The translations under genes and the position numbers were made by a program. Under the pieces are notes generated by a model. The model did no database searches. It worked only from the letters and a program-made list of their open reading frames with translations, and was not told the DNA's origin. Shown here in pieces: positions 18,655 to 32,763 of a DNA stretch of 64,000 nt. The DNA is taken from the NCBI GenBank assembly GCA_937872895.1, contig CALMUP010000027.1, forward strand, positions 62,001 to 126,000, given 5' to 3'. How positions within the stretch are numbered: the stretch's first letter is position 1; every line of letters begins with the position of its first letter. This stretch comes from an uncultured Verrucomicrobiota bacterium. GTDB lineage: Bacteria; Verrucomicrobiota; Kiritimatiellia; CAIVKH01.

Positions 18655-19326
18655 ATGGCCCAAGCTGACAAGAAACACTCGATTCTGATCGTTGACGACC
18701 ACCCGCTCGTGCGAAAGGGCATCCGTTCCCTGCTGGAGCAGGAATCCGACTTCGTGGTGGGCGGCGAAGCGGCCAGCCGGGCCGAAGTACTGGACGCCCT
18801 CCGCCGGCAGCTCCCCGACCTGATCCTGCTCGACATCTCGCTCCACGGGAGTGACGGCATCGAGGTGACCAAGGCCATCCGCAGCGAATTCGACAAGGTG
18901 CCGGTGCTGATCGTCTCGATGCACGACGAATCCCTCTACGCCGAACGCGCGCTGCGTGCCGGTGCGAACGGCTACATCATGAAGCAGGAGGTGGCGGAGA
19001 ATGTCATCAAGGCCATCCGGCAGGTGCTTTCCGGCAAGATCTACGTCAGCGACAACATGCGCCAGAAGGTGCTGCGCGACCTGACCCAGCCCAGCGCGGA
19101 CATCAAATCCTCCCCGATCGAGCGCCTCAGCGACCGCGAACTGGAAGTGTTCCGGTTGATCGGCGAAGGCCGCGGCACCCGGGAGATCGCCGAGGCCCTG
19201 CACCTCAGCATCAAGACCATCGAAACCTACCGCGCCCACATCAAGGAAAAGCTCTCCATCAAGAGCGCCGCCGAACTCGCCCGCAGCGCGGTGAATTGGG
19301 TCGAAAACGGCCGCCATCCGGCCTAA
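18655..19326 (+). CDS. NarL/LuxR-family response regulator
   Basis: A 223-residue regulator. The N-terminal receiver domain is complete: acidic pair Asp14-Asp15 (IVDDHPLVRKG), phospho-acceptor Asp60 (LILLDISLHG), and Lys110 (GYIMKQ). The C-terminal LuxR helix-turn-helix reads LSDRELEVFRLIGEGRGTRE with the recognition helix SIKTIETYRAHIKEKL. It should bind DNA when phosphorylated by the adjacent HisKA_3 kinase. The start at 18655 is chosen for AAGGA seven bases upstream; the frame upstream runs into the kinase gene. Likely target: the PFOR/hydrogenase array that follows on the same strand (inferred from position). Confidence 0.93.
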   Translation: MAQADKKHSILIVDDHPLVRKGIRSLLEQESDFVVGGEAASRAEVLDALRRQLPDLILLDISLHGSDGIEVTKAIRSEFDKVPVLIVSMHDESLYAERALRAGANGYIMKQEVAENVIKAIRQVLSGKIYVSDNMRQKVLRDLTQPSADIKSSPIERLSDRELEVFRLIGEGRGTREIAEALHLSIKTIETYRAHIKEKLSIKSAAELARSAVNWVENGRHPA

Positions 19327-19434
19327 CGGACGCAACTGGCCAGACGCGTTCCGGGCAAATCAGCCAATCCCTGATACCCCGAACCGGCGCGTACCCGATG
19401 TTCGCGAACCGTGACCCCGCGCATGATGTGGGGC

Positions 19435-20183
19435 ATGAGCGCGAACCACGAATCCGCGAACCCCGCGACCCATGCCGAGACCGCCACGAAAACGGCGTCC
19501 ATCTCGGTGTTGGTACTGACCAACGAGCGGGCCCATGCCCGCATCATCGAACAGGCCATCGCCCGCGAGAACCAGCGATCCTTCGTTGTGACGTACCGGT
19601 CCTTGCGTGCCGGTTACGAGCACGGCGATGAAGGCGCCGTCGACCTCCTGGTCATCGATGCCATGGCCCCGACCATGGATCCGCTCCACGAATTAAAACG
19701 TATCCGCAACCAGGCTCCCGACCTTCCGGTCATGCTGCTCCACGCAAACGCGGACGCCTTGGTCGCTTCGCGGGCCCTTCGCGCCGGCGCCACCGCCTTT
19801 CTCGCTGCGCACGAAGTTCCCGCCCTGCTCGCCTCGGCCATCGAAACCGCCGCCTCCGGGGAACGGTTTGTCTCCGAGGATGTGATGCAGGGCATCCTGC
19901 ACGGCATGGCGGAACCCGCCGAGGACGAAACGCGCATCCCCATCGAAGTGCTGAGCGACCGCGAGATGATGGTGTTCCAATTGCTCGGCAAGGGCAAGTG
20001 CCCCCGCAACATCGCCGACGAACTCGGGGTGAACATCAAGACCGTCGCCACCCATTGCAACAACATCCGGCGCAAACTGCACACCCCCGACAACCGCCAA
20101 CTGACCCGGATCAGCCACGACTGGGCCCAGAGCCGCAGCACGTTCACCCCGGGCGAATCAACCTACCAACACCGACACCACGT

Positions 20184-20187
<4 letters not shown>
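19435..20187 (+). CDS. Atypical LuxR-type regulator with degenerate receiver domain
   Basis: A roughly 250-residue protein. The N-terminal domain resembles a receiver and keeps the central acidic residue (Asp75 in VDLLVIDAMAP). It lacks the acidic pair (SVLVLTNERAH instead of DD) and the conserved lysine (TAFLAAHEV instead of K), so standard phosphorylation is unlikely. The C-terminal half is a LuxR-type HTH (LSDREMMVFQLLGKGKCPRN, then NIKTVATHCNNIRRKL). The start is uncertain: ATG 19435 is used here; GTG 19411 and ATG 19423 are in frame. Its TGA overlaps the nifJ ATG, so the two are translationally coupled. It could act as a phosphorylation-independent regulator or as a partner of the upstream regulator. 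Confidence 0.8.
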
Positions 20188-23770
<3,583 letters not shown>

Positions 23771-23774
<4 letters not shown>

Positions 23775-24787
23775 ACCTGAACACGACCTACATGGGGATT
23801 CCGCTGAAGAATCCCATCGTCCCGTCCGCCTCGCCGATGTCCGAGAACGTCGACAACATCCGGCGCATGGCCGATGCCGGCGCCTCCGCGGTGACGATGT
23901 TCTCGATCTTCGAGGAACAGTTGCGCATCGAAGCCGCCGCGCTCGACCACTACACCTCGCTGGGCGACAACATCTATTCGGAGTCGACTTCGTTCTTCCC
24001 GAAAGGGGATGACTACCACATCGCCCCCACCCGCTATCTCGATATCATCCACCGCGCCTCGGAAGCCGTGGATATCCCGATCATCGGTAGTCTGAATGGT
24101 ATAAGCAACGAGGGATGGATTGACTACGCCAGCCAGATCGAACAGGCCGGGGCTCGCGCCCTCGAATTGAACATCTTCATGCTCCCCACCGACCCGCACA
24201 TCAGCGGCACCCGTGTCGAGGAGTCCTACCTCGACATCGTCAAGGCGGTGAAGGAGATCGTGACCATCCCGGTCGCCGTGAAGATGAACCCGTTCTTCAG
24301 CTCGATCGCCCACATGGCCAAGCGTCTCGAAGACGCCGGTGCGGACGGCCTGGTCATGTTCAATCGCTTCATCCAACCCGACTTTGATCTCGACGAGCTC
24401 GAAGTCGTACCGAGCCTGAACCTGAGCAGCCCCGGCGAGATTCGACTTCCCCTGCGCTGGATCGCCATCCTCTATGGAAAGCTCGGCGTCTCCCTCGCCG
24501 CCTCGCGTGGCGTACACTCCGCGAACGAAGTGGTGAAATACCTGCTCGCCGGCGCAGACATTGTATGCACGACCTCCGCGTTGCTCAAGAAAGGCATTCC
24601 CTTCATCACCACCCTGCTCAACGACCTGACCGCCTGGATGGATGCCCACGAATACGAGTCGGTCGAGCAGATGAAGGGCTCGATGAGCCAGCAATCGATC
24701 GCCGATCCCGCCGCCTTCGAACGTGCGAACTACATCAAGACCATCGAACATTTCAAGCGGCACCACGCCGCCAGCAATCCGTGGTAA
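23771..24787 (+). CDS. Dihydroorotate dehydrogenase-like flavoprotein (TIM barrel)
   Basis: A 338-residue protein related to class 1 dihydroorotate dehydrogenases. It has the N-terminal TYMGIPLKNPIVPSASPMSE, ALELNIF, PVAVKMNPF, and DGLVMFNRFIQPD segments of the DHOD-like family, and a C-terminal barrel end with GVHSANEVVKYLLAGADIV. Genes of this type are often found beside single-chain PFOR genes in anaerobes and are usually annotated only as DHOD-like. A true PyrD role is less likely given the divergent active site and setting. Its start overlaps the nifJ stop by four bases and the ferredoxin gene follows 20 bases later, suggesting that it works with or receives electrons from this PFOR/ferredoxin pair (inference). 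Confidence 0.85.
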
Positions 24788-24807
24788 ACCAAACAGGAGT
24801 ATCGAAC

Positions 24808-24996
24808 ATGAAAGTTGAAGTGGATGCCGGCACCTGCACCGGGTGCGCCGTATGCAGCGACCTCGTTCCCGAGGTATTCGAGATCAGCGACGACAATGTG
24901 TCGGTGGTGAAGAATCCCGACGTACCCGCCGGCCTCGAAGCAAAGGTCCAGGAAGCCGCCGACAGTTGTCCGGTTACCTGCATCTCCGTCTCGTAA
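24808..24996 (+). CDS. Small [4Fe-4S] ferredoxin
   Basis: A 62-residue ferredoxin of the single-cluster type found in Thermotoga and archaea. Cluster ligands are Cys10, Cys13 and Cys16 (TCTGCAVC), with the fourth in the C-terminal SCPVTC segment. The usual second-site cysteine after C16 is replaced by valine (SDLVPEVF), so only one cluster is expected. AGGAG lies about eight bases upstream of the ATG. It sits between PFOR and the Ech genes, making it the likely electron carrier from pyruvate to the membrane hydrogenase. Confidence 0.93.
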   Translation: MKVEVDAGTCTGCAVCSDLVPEVFEISDDNVSVVKNPDVPAGLEAKVQEAADSCPVTCISVS

Positions 24997-25057
24997 TCCG
25001 AAGGAAACCTCCGCGCGTCCCGCCGTGAACCGGCGGGACCACGGTGCCCTGACCATC

Positions 25058-26944
25058 ATGCACGTCCCGCTGGGATTGATCCTTGTTCCGCTGCTGTCCG
25101 CCCTGCTCCTGCTGGCGTTCGGCCTCACCCGTCTGCGCAAACCGCTGGTCCTGATCGCCTCGACCGCCATCGGACTCGGTTCCCTGCACCTGTTGTTCAA
25201 CCAACTCGAGCGCGAGGTGTTCCTGATACCGCTGAACGAGGCCCCCTACCTGACCGCATTCGGCTGGGCCGGTCTCGCGCTCGGGGCCTTTCTCCTCGTC
25301 ATCTGCCTGCGCCGCCGCCAGCCGCTGGCCGCCCTGCTGGTCCTCGCGCAAACCGCCCTTGCCTGGTGGGCCGAACACCTGACCCACGCCCGCCACGAAA
25401 CCGTGACAGCCCCGTTGCTGATCGACCATCTCGCGACCATCATGGCAGCCATCGTCGGCGTGATCGGCGGCCTGATCTGCGTCCACGCCATCGGCTACAT
25501 GAAGGAGTGGCACCAGCATCACCGCGAACTCCCGGACCGTCGCAACCAGTTCTTCTGCGTGCTCTTCATCTTCCTGTCGGCGATGTTCGGCCTGGTCTTC
25601 GCCAACAGCCTGCCCTGGTTCGTCTTCTTCTGGGAAATCACCACCGTTTGTTCGTTCCTGCTGATCGGCTATGCGCGCACCGACGAGGCCTACCACAGCG
25701 CCTTCCTCGCCCTGAAACTGAACCTCGCCGGTGGCATCGCCATGACCCTCGGCTGGATCCTGATCGTGCAGCGCGGCGGATCGCTCGACCTGCTCCGCAT
25801 CGTCGGCAGCGGCGACGCCCTGTACCTGCTGCCGGTCGTCCTGCTCTGCTTTGCCGGCCTGGCGAAGTCCGCCCAGTTCCCCTTCTCGGCCTGGCTGCTC
25901 GGCGCCATGGTCGCCCCCACCCCGGTGTCCGCCATGCTGCACGCCAGCACAATGGTGAAGGCCGGCGTGTACCTGATCGTTCGCTTCGCCCCGGTGCTGC
26001 AGGACACCCTGGCCGGCCTGTTCATCGCCCTGATCGGGGCGACCACCTTCCTGATCACCTCGCTGATCGCCATCGGCCAGAACAACGCCAAGCGGGTCCT
26101 CGCCTACTCCACCATCGCGAACCTGGGCCTGATCGTGGCCTGCGCCGCCTCCGGCCAGTACAACGCGGTGTGGGCGGCGATCCTGCTCATCGTCTTCCAT
26201 GCGGTGGCGAAAGCCCTGCTGTTCCTCGCCGTCGGCACCGTGGAACACCGGCTGGGCAGCCGCGACATCGAGGACATGCAGGGCCTGGTCATGCGCCACC
26301 CGGCCCTCGCCGTGGCCATGCTGGTCGGCATCGCCGGCATGTTCCTCGCCCCGTTCGGCCTGCTGATCAGCAAATGGGCGGCGCTGGAAGCGTTGATCCG
26401 CGTGAACCCGATCCTCCCGATCTTCGTGGTCTTCGGCAGCTCGGCCACCCTGTTCTTCTGGGCGAAATGGATGGGCAAGATCATCGGCGCCGAACCCGGC
26501 GAGCGACCCGCACCCGACGACACCCACTCGCTGGAATTGATCGTGCTGGCCGTGTTGACCGCGCTGGTCATCGTGTGCTGTGCCGTGTTCCCGTGGATCG
26601 CCGAGGTGCTGATCGACCCCTACGTCATCGCCGTCTACGGCCAGACCATGGTGCTCGACCGCGAAACCATGGTGGTCATGTCGATCATGCTGCTCCTGGT
26701 GGCCCTGCTCCCGTTGAGCCTGCTCTACCGGGGCGGCGACCGGTTCCGCCGGGTCTCACCATACCTGGCCGGAGCGAACTACGACCACCCCTACCGGTTC
26801 ACCGGTTCGGCCGGCAAGGAATACAGCATGAGTTTCCGCAACTACTACCTGTCCCAGTACCTGCCCGAGCGCCCGATGCAGCGCTGGGGCATCGCCGCCT
26901 CCCTCGTCCTGATGGCGGCCATCCTTGTGATGGTGACCGTATGA
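25058..26944 (+). CDS. echA: Ech hydrogenase subunit A (NuoL/MrpA-like ion-pumping subunit)
   Basis: A 628-residue polytopic membrane protein of the NuoL/NuoM/MrpA antiporter-like family, with about 15 hydrophobic helices. The core is intact: NSLPWFVFFWEITTVCSFLL, the lysine-bearing AGLAKSAQFPFSAWLLGAM, the VSAMLHASTMVKAGVYL helix and the later LVFHAVAKALLFLAVGTVE-like segment (seen as VFHAVAKALLFLAVG). It is the putative H+ or Na+ translocating subunit of the six-subunit Ech complex. ATG 25058 is preferred because it begins just before the first helix (HVPLGLILVPLLSALLLL). An in-frame GTG at 25025 would add 11 polar residues and lacks a well-placed ribosome site. The stop overlaps echB. Confidence 0.92.
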   Translation: MHVPLGLILVPLLSALLLLAFGLTRLRKPLVLIASTAIGLGSLHLLFNQLEREVFLIPLNEAPYLTAFGWAGLALGAFLLVICLRRRQPLAALLVLAQTALAWWAEHLTHARHETVTAPLLIDHLATIMAAIVGVIGGLICVHAIGYMKEWHQHHRELPDRRNQFFCVLFIFLSAMFGLVFANSLPWFVFFWEITTVCSFLLIGYARTDEAYHSAFLALKLNLAGGIAMTLGWILIVQRGGSLDLLRIVGSGDALYLLPVVLLCFAGLAKSAQFPFSAWLLGAMVAPTPVSAMLHASTMVKAGVYLIVRFAPVLQDTLAGLFIALIGATTFLITSLIAIGQNNAKRVLAYSTIANLGLIVACAASGQYNAVWAAILLIVFHAVAKALLFLAVGTVEHRLGSRDIEDMQGLVMRHPALAVAMLVGIAGMFLAPFGLLISKWAALEALIRVNPILPIFVVFGSSATLFFWAKWMGKIIGAEPGERPAPDDTHSLELIVLAVLTALVIVCCAVFPWIAEVLIDPYVIAVYGQTMVLDRETMVVMSIMLLLVALLPLSLLYRGGDRFRRVSPYLAGANYDHPYRFTGSAGKEYSMSFRNYYLSQYLPERPMQRWGIAASLVLMAAILVMVTV

Positions 26945-27807
26945 CCCGCAACTTCCTTGCCGGATTCGCCTACCTGTTGCTCGCACCGGTTATCGGCGCG
27001 CTGCTCGCCGGCATCGACCGACGCATCACCGCCCGCATGCAGGGACGCCGCGGACCTCCAATCCTCCAACCGGTCTACGACCTGCTCAAGCTTGCGCACA
27101 AGGAACCGATCGGCGCGCGCCGCACCGGACACTTCTTCGTGCTCGGCCACCTGGTGTTCATGATGGCGGCCGGCTTCGAGTTCTTCTTCGGCGGCGACCT
27201 GCTGATCGTGATCTTCGCCTTCGCCCTGTCGAGCATCTTCCTGGTGCTCGGGGCCTACGCCGCCCACTCACCGTTCAGCCACATCGGCGCAGAGCGCGAA
27301 CTGCTGCAGATGATGGCCGCCGAGCCGATCCTGCTGCTGACCGCGATGGGCTTCTACATCGCCAACGGAAGCTTCCGCGTCGAGGAGATCTCGGCCAGCC
27401 CGACCCCCGCGCTGCTCTGGCTGCCCGGCATCTTCGCCGCCCTCGCCTTCATCCTCACCATCAAGCTGCGCAAGTCGCCGTTCGACCTGGCGACCTCGCA
27501 CCACGCCCACCAGGAAATCGTCAAGGGCCTGACCACCGAGTTCTCCGGCCTCTCGCTGGCCATCATCGAGGTGACCCACTGGTATGAGACCATCATGCTG
27601 CTCGGCATCTTCTACCTCTTCCTCGCCCCCTACCCGGCGGCCGCGGTCCTGCTGGTCGCGGTGGTGTACCTGCTGGAAATCCTGCTCGACAACACCAGCG
27701 CCCGCATGAAGTGGCAGTGGGCGATGAAGAGCTCGTGGACCACCGCCTCGCTGCTCGGCGCGATCAACCTGATCGTCATCTACTACTGGCTGGGGGTGCA
27801 GCCATGA
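26941..27807 (+). CDS. echB: Ech hydrogenase subunit B (NuoH-like membrane anchor)
   Basis: A 288-residue membrane protein homologous to NuoH/complex I ND1. Family marks include GIDRRITARMQGRRGPPILQ near the N-terminus, the quinone-chamber-like GAERELLQMMAAEPILLL helix and the SPFDLATSHHAHQEIVKGL loop followed by TEFSGLSLAIIEVTHWYE. In Ech it anchors the peripheral hydrogenase and links electron flow to ion movement. It starts inside the echA stop (ATGA) and its own stop overlaps echC, so it is fully embedded in the operon. Around eight hydrophobic segments are visible. Confidence 0.93.
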   Translation: MTRNFLAGFAYLLLAPVIGALLAGIDRRITARMQGRRGPPILQPVYDLLKLAHKEPIGARRTGHFFVLGHLVFMMAAGFEFFFGGDLLIVIFAFALSSIFLVLGAYAAHSPFSHIGAERELLQMMAAEPILLLTAMGFYIANGSFRVEEISASPTPALLWLPGIFAALAFILTIKLRKSPFDLATSHHAHQEIVKGLTTEFSGLSLAIIEVTHWYETIMLLGIFYLFLAPYPAAAVLLVAVVYLLEILLDNTSARMKWQWAMKSSWTTASLLGAINLIVIYYWLGVQP

Positions 27808-28247
27808 GTTTCCTGAAACGCTCCCCCTGGATCGTCCATTACGACGGCGCGAGCTGCAACGGCTGCGACATCGAGGTGCTCGCCTGCCTGACCCCGCGGT
27901 ACGACGTGGAACGGTTCGGCGTGGTGAACACCGGCAACCCGAAACACGCCGACATCCTGCTCATCACCGGGTACATCAACGAGCAGAGCCAGCCGGTGGT
28001 GAAGGCCATCTACGAGCAGATGCCCGAGCCCCGCGTGGTCGTGGCCGTCGGCATCTGCGCGACCAGCGGCGGCATCTTCCGCGAATGCTACAACACCAAG
28101 GGCGGCGTCGATTCGACCATCCCGGTGGATGTGTACGTCCCGGGCTGTGCCGCACGCCCGGAATCGATCATCGACGGCGTCGTCAAGGCCATCGCCGTGC
28201 TCGAGGAGAAACACCTGGCCATGAAGAAGGCGCGCGCAGCATCATGA
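27804..28247 (+). CDS. echC: Ech hydrogenase small subunit C (NuoB-like, proximal [4Fe-4S])
   Basis: A 147-residue small subunit of a group 4 [NiFe]-hydrogenase, homologous to NuoB. The proximal [4Fe-4S] ligands are visible in SCNGCDIE, GICATSGGIF and VPGCAARPE. It passes electrons between EchF clusters and the NiFe site in EchE. The compact size, without the extra clusters of group 1-3 small subunits, fits group 4. It is coupled at both ends by four-base overlaps (echB and echD). Confidence 0.94.
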   Translation: MSFLKRSPWIVHYDGASCNGCDIEVLACLTPRYDVERFGVVNTGNPKHADILLITGYINEQSQPVVKAIYEQMPEPRVVVAVGICATSGGIFRECYNTKGGVDSTIPVDVYVPGCAARPESIIDGVVKAIAVLEEKHLAMKKARAAS

Positions 28248-28621
28248 TCCCCGAACAAGTCATCCACGAGATCGAACCCGCCGCGTTGCGCGAACGCACC
28301 GCCGCCTACCGGCGCGACGGCTGGCGGCTGGTCCAGATCTGCTCGACCACCCTCGACGTGTTCGAGCTCAGCTACAGCTTCACCAAGGACGACCGGTTCG
28401 AGCACCTCCGGCTGCGCCTGCCCCTCGACGGCGCACAGGTCGCCAGCATCACCGGGGAATACTTCGGCGCCTTCGCCTACGAGAACGAGATCCATGACCT
28501 GTTCGGCATCCGCTTCGATGGCCTGAAGCTCGATTACCTCGGCAACTTCTTCAAGACCTCGGTGAGCAAACCCTTCGCCACCAGCATGTGCGTGGTTACC
28601 GGAGGAAAAGCCAATGGGTGA
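28244..28621 (+). CDS. echD: Ech hydrogenase subunit D (NuoC-like)
   Basis: A 125-residue protein homologous to the NuoC/30-kDa subunit family. The C-terminal signature NEIHDLFGIRFDG matches the conserved E-x-x-D-x-F/L-G-I-x-F motif. The N-terminal half has an RDGWRLVQICSTTLD segment typical of EchD. It has no cofactor of its own and helps assemble the hydrogenase module. Its start overlaps echC (ATGA), and echE begins eight bases before its stop. GGAGG upstream of the echE start lies within its last codons. Confidence 0.9.
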   Translation: MIPEQVIHEIEPAALRERTAAYRRDGWRLVQICSTTLDVFELSYSFTKDDRFEHLRLRLPLDGAQVASITGEYFGAFAYENEIHDLFGIRFDGLKLDYLGNFFKTSVSKPFATSMCVVTGGKANG

Positions 28622-29693
28622 GCGCACCGTCATCCCCTTCGGCCCGCAGCACCCGGTGCTGCCCGAACCGATCCACATCGACCTTGTCGTCGAGGACGAA
28701 CACGTGGTCGAGGCGATCCCCTCGTTCGGCTTCATCCACCGCGGCCTCGAGAAACTGGTGGAGAAGAAGGATTTCCACGAGTTCACCTACGTGGCCGAAC
28801 GCGTTTGCGGCATCTGCAGCTACATCCACGGCATGGGCTACTGCCAGGCGGTGGAGACGGTCATGAACATCCAGGTCCCGCTGCGGGCGAAATGGCTGCG
28901 CTCCTTCTGGTGTGAACTGTCGCGGGCCCACAGCCACCTGCTGTGGGCCGGCCTGCTGGCCGATGCCTTCGGCTTCGAGAACCTGTTCATGCAGTGCTGG
29001 CGGATCCGCGAGACCGTGCTCGATGTCATCGAGGAAACCACCGGCGGCCGTGTGATCTTCGGCTCGGCGAAGATCGGCGGCGTGCGCCGCGACGTGGACA
29101 ACGACACCCTGAAGCGCTGCGCCGCCAAGATCGCCTCCGCTGCCGTGGAATTCGAGGAACTCAAGAAGGTCTTCCGCGACGACTACTCGGTGAAGCAACG
29201 CCTGTGCGGGGTCGGCATGCTTTCCCGCGATGATGCCTGGGCCCTCGGCGCGGTCGGACCGACCCTGCGCGGCAGCGGCGTCCGCACCGACACCCGGCTC
29301 GAAGGTTATGCCGCCTATGGCGAACTGAAGATCGAACCGATCGTCGAGACCGCCTGCGACAGCTACGCGCGGTGCATGGTCCGGATGCACGAGATCACCC
29401 AGTCGTTCGACCTGATCCAGGAAATCGCCGCCCGCACACCCGAAGGACCGGTCTTTGAAAAACCCTCCGGATACCCGAACGGCGAATACTTCGCTCGCCT
29501 CGAGCAGCCGCGCGGCGAGGTGATCTACTACGTCAAGGGCAACGGCACCAAGAACCTCAGCCGGTTCCGCGTCCGCACCCCCACCTTCGCCAACATCCCG
29601 CCGCTGCTGCACATGCTGCAGGGCTGCGAACTCGCGGATGTCGGCCTGATCGTCCTGACCATCGACCCCTGCATCAGCTGCGCGGAACGCTAA
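28614..29693 (+). CDS. echE: Ech hydrogenase large subunit E ([NiFe] catalytic subunit)
   Basis: A 359-residue catalytic subunit homologous to NuoD but with both nickel-binding CxxC motifs. Cys65 and Cys68 lie in ERVCGICSYIHG, and Cys353 and Cys356 in the terminal DPCISCAER. Complex I NuoD lacks these cysteines, so this is a true hydrogenase. The protein stops three residues after the last nickel ligand and has no C-terminal extension, so endopeptidase processing is not expected. It reduces protons with electrons from ferredoxin, or runs in reverse. echF follows after two bases. Confidence 0.95.
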   Translation: MGERTVIPFGPQHPVLPEPIHIDLVVEDEHVVEAIPSFGFIHRGLEKLVEKKDFHEFTYVAERVCGICSYIHGMGYCQAVETVMNIQVPLRAKWLRSFWCELSRAHSHLLWAGLLADAFGFENLFMQCWRIRETVLDVIEETTGGRVIFGSAKIGGVRRDVDNDTLKRCAAKIASAAVEFEELKKVFRDDYSVKQRLCGVGMLSRDDAWALGAVGPTLRGSGVRTDTRLEGYAAYGELKIEPIVETACDSYARCMVRMHEITQSFDLIQEIAARTPEGPVFEKPSGYPNGEYFARLEQPRGEVIYYVKGNGTKNLSRFRVRTPTFANIPPLLHMLQGCELADVGLIVLTIDPCISCAER

Positions 29694-29695
29694 CC

Positions 29696-30148
29696 ATGAA
29701 ACCCCTCGCCATGACCAAGTTGTCGCTGAAGAGCCTGTTCAAGGCCCCGGCGACCGTCGCCTATCCGGCGATCCCGCGCGAGTACTTTCCCGGCACCCGC
29801 GGCCGCATCCTGATCGAGCCGTCCACCTGCAACCTCTGCGTCATCTGCGACGTCCGCTGCCCGACCAAGGCGATCAAGGTGGACCGCAAGGGACAGACCT
29901 GGACCATCGACCGCCTGCGCTGCATCCAGTGCGGCGCCTGCATCGAGGCCTGCCCCCGCAAATGCCTGACCAACGAGAACCGCTACTCCGACCCGGTCAC
30001 CGCCAAGGAAACACTGACCGTGCCGATTCCCTTCGTGCCCCCCGCCCCGAAGCCGAAACCGGCCGCTCCTGCCGCCGCCGCGCCCGCGCCGGCCCCGGCC
30101 CCTGCGACCACCCCGGAGATTAGCGATGCAAAAGACGGTCCCGTTTAG
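29696..30148 (+). CDS. echF: Ech hydrogenase subunit F (2x[4Fe-4S] ferredoxin-like)
   Basis: A 150-residue polyferredoxin homologous to NuoI. Two cluster motifs are present: CNLCVICDVRCP and CIQCGACIEACP. It is the electron entry point of Ech, receiving electrons from reduced ferredoxin. After residue 115 the protein ends in a tail rich in Pro, Ala and Lys (about 30 residues with PPAPKPKPAAPAAA), which is unusual and probably disordered. The tail's coding region overlaps the flavin reductase start by 23 bases. Confidence 0.93.
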   Translation: MKPLAMTKLSLKSLFKAPATVAYPAIPREYFPGTRGRILIEPSTCNLCVICDVRCPTKAIKVDRKGQTWTIDRLRCIQCGACIEACPRKCLTNENRYSDPVTAKETLTVPIPFVPPAPKPKPAAPAAAAPAPAPAPATTPEISDAKDGPV

Positions 30149-30644
30149 CATGGCCATCGAGTGCCGGTATCCCGAACAGATCGCGGTCTGCATCGCGCGT
30201 GACGCCGCCGGCATGCTCAACCCCATGACCATCGGCTGGTTCATGCCGGTCTCGATGCGCCCCCCGATGCTCGCCCTCGCCGTCGGCAAAACCCGCCATA
30301 CCCACGACGCCCTCCTCCATGCCCGCGCGTTCGTGCTCGCCCTGCTGTCCGAGCCACAAGCCGAGATCGCCCGCCACTTCGGCACCCACAGCGGCAGCAC
30401 CTGCGACAAGTTTGCCGCCATGCCCACGTGCCTCACCCGGTCGGCCGCGAAAGTGGACAGCGTGCTGCTGACCGAGGCGGTGGCAAACTTCGAGTGCGAG
30501 TTGCGCCAGACCGTCGACGCCGGCGACCACACCGTGTTTTTCGGCGAGGTGGTCTGCGCCACCGTGACCGACAACCCCCTCAACCGGATGTTCACCCTGG
30601 TCAAGGCGGAGCACCTGGACGGGGTTCGGCAGAGAACCACATAA
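30126..30644 (+). CDS. Flavin reductase-like FMN-binding split-barrel protein
   Basis: A 172-residue protein of the flavin reductase/flavoredoxin-like family. It shows the typical N-terminal region, the PMTIGWFMPVSMRPPMLALAVG stretch (conserved T-x-G-W-x-x-P-x-S-x-x-P-P-M) and a later FFGEVVCATV strand. The family binds FMN and either reduces free flavin or carries electrons. It lies between echF and hoxE, overlapping echF by 23 bases, so it is part of the hydrogenase transcript. It may exchange electrons between ferredoxin, flavin and NAD(P)H pools (inference). Substrate unknown. Confidence 0.82.
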   Translation: MQKTVPFSMAIECRYPEQIAVCIARDAAGMLNPMTIGWFMPVSMRPPMLALAVGKTRHTHDALLHARAFVLALLSEPQAEIARHFGTHSGSTCDKFAAMPTCLTRSAAKVDSVLLTEAVANFECELRQTVDAGDHTVFFGEVVCATVTDNPLNRMFTLVKAEHLDGVRQRTT

Positions 30645-30655
30645 CGCGAGGTACC

Positions 30656-31149
30656 ATGAACGCGACACCGGCAATGCCAGCGGTGGCTGGCGACGAGAAG
30701 CGGTGGCGGCTGGTCGAGGCCGTCATGCGCCGCTGCGGATTCCGCGGCGATGCCCTGATCGAAACCCTGCACGCCGTGCAGGAAACCTACGGCTACATCG
30801 ACGAGACCTCGATGCGCCGCGTCGCCGCCGCCCTGAACCTGCCCTTGAGCAAGGTATACGGCGTGGCCACGTTCTACCATTTCTTCCACCTCAAACCCCA
30901 GGGACGCCACACCTGCGTGGTCTGCCTCGGCACCGCCTGCTACATCAAGGGCGCCGATGCGATCCTCCAGCGGCTGCGCGAACGCTTCGGCATCGCCGCC
31001 GGCGAAACCACCCCGGACAAGCACCTGTCGGTCATGACCGCCCGCTGCGTCGGCTCGTGCGGCCTGGCCCCCGCCGTGGTGCTGGATCAACAGACCCTCG
31101 GCCACGTCGGGCCCGAGGACGTCGTCCACCACATCGAGGAACTCCCGTC

Positions 31150-31153
<4 letters not shown>
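30656..31153 (+). CDS. hoxE: Bidirectional hydrogenase diaphorase subunit HoxE (NuoE-like)
   Basis: A 165-residue thioredoxin-like [2Fe-2S] protein homologous to NuoE. The four cluster cysteines are seen in VCLGTACYIKGA (C-x4-C) and ARCVGSCGLAP (C-x3-C). The helical N-terminal domain has ETLHAVQETYGYIDE and VYGVATFYHFF, both standard for NuoE/HoxE. GAGG lies about five bases upstream of the ATG at 30656; an in-frame upstream extension lies within the flavin reductase gene and is rejected. The stop overlaps hoxF by four bases. Confidence 0.93.

Positions 31154-32759
<1,606 letters not shown>

Positions 32760-32763
<4 letters not shown>

Noticed and set aside
25058-30148. Reading echABCDEF as a partial complex I (nuo)
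   Set aside because: EchE keeps both nickel CxxC motifs, which NuoD proteins lack, and the six-gene order is that of Ech.
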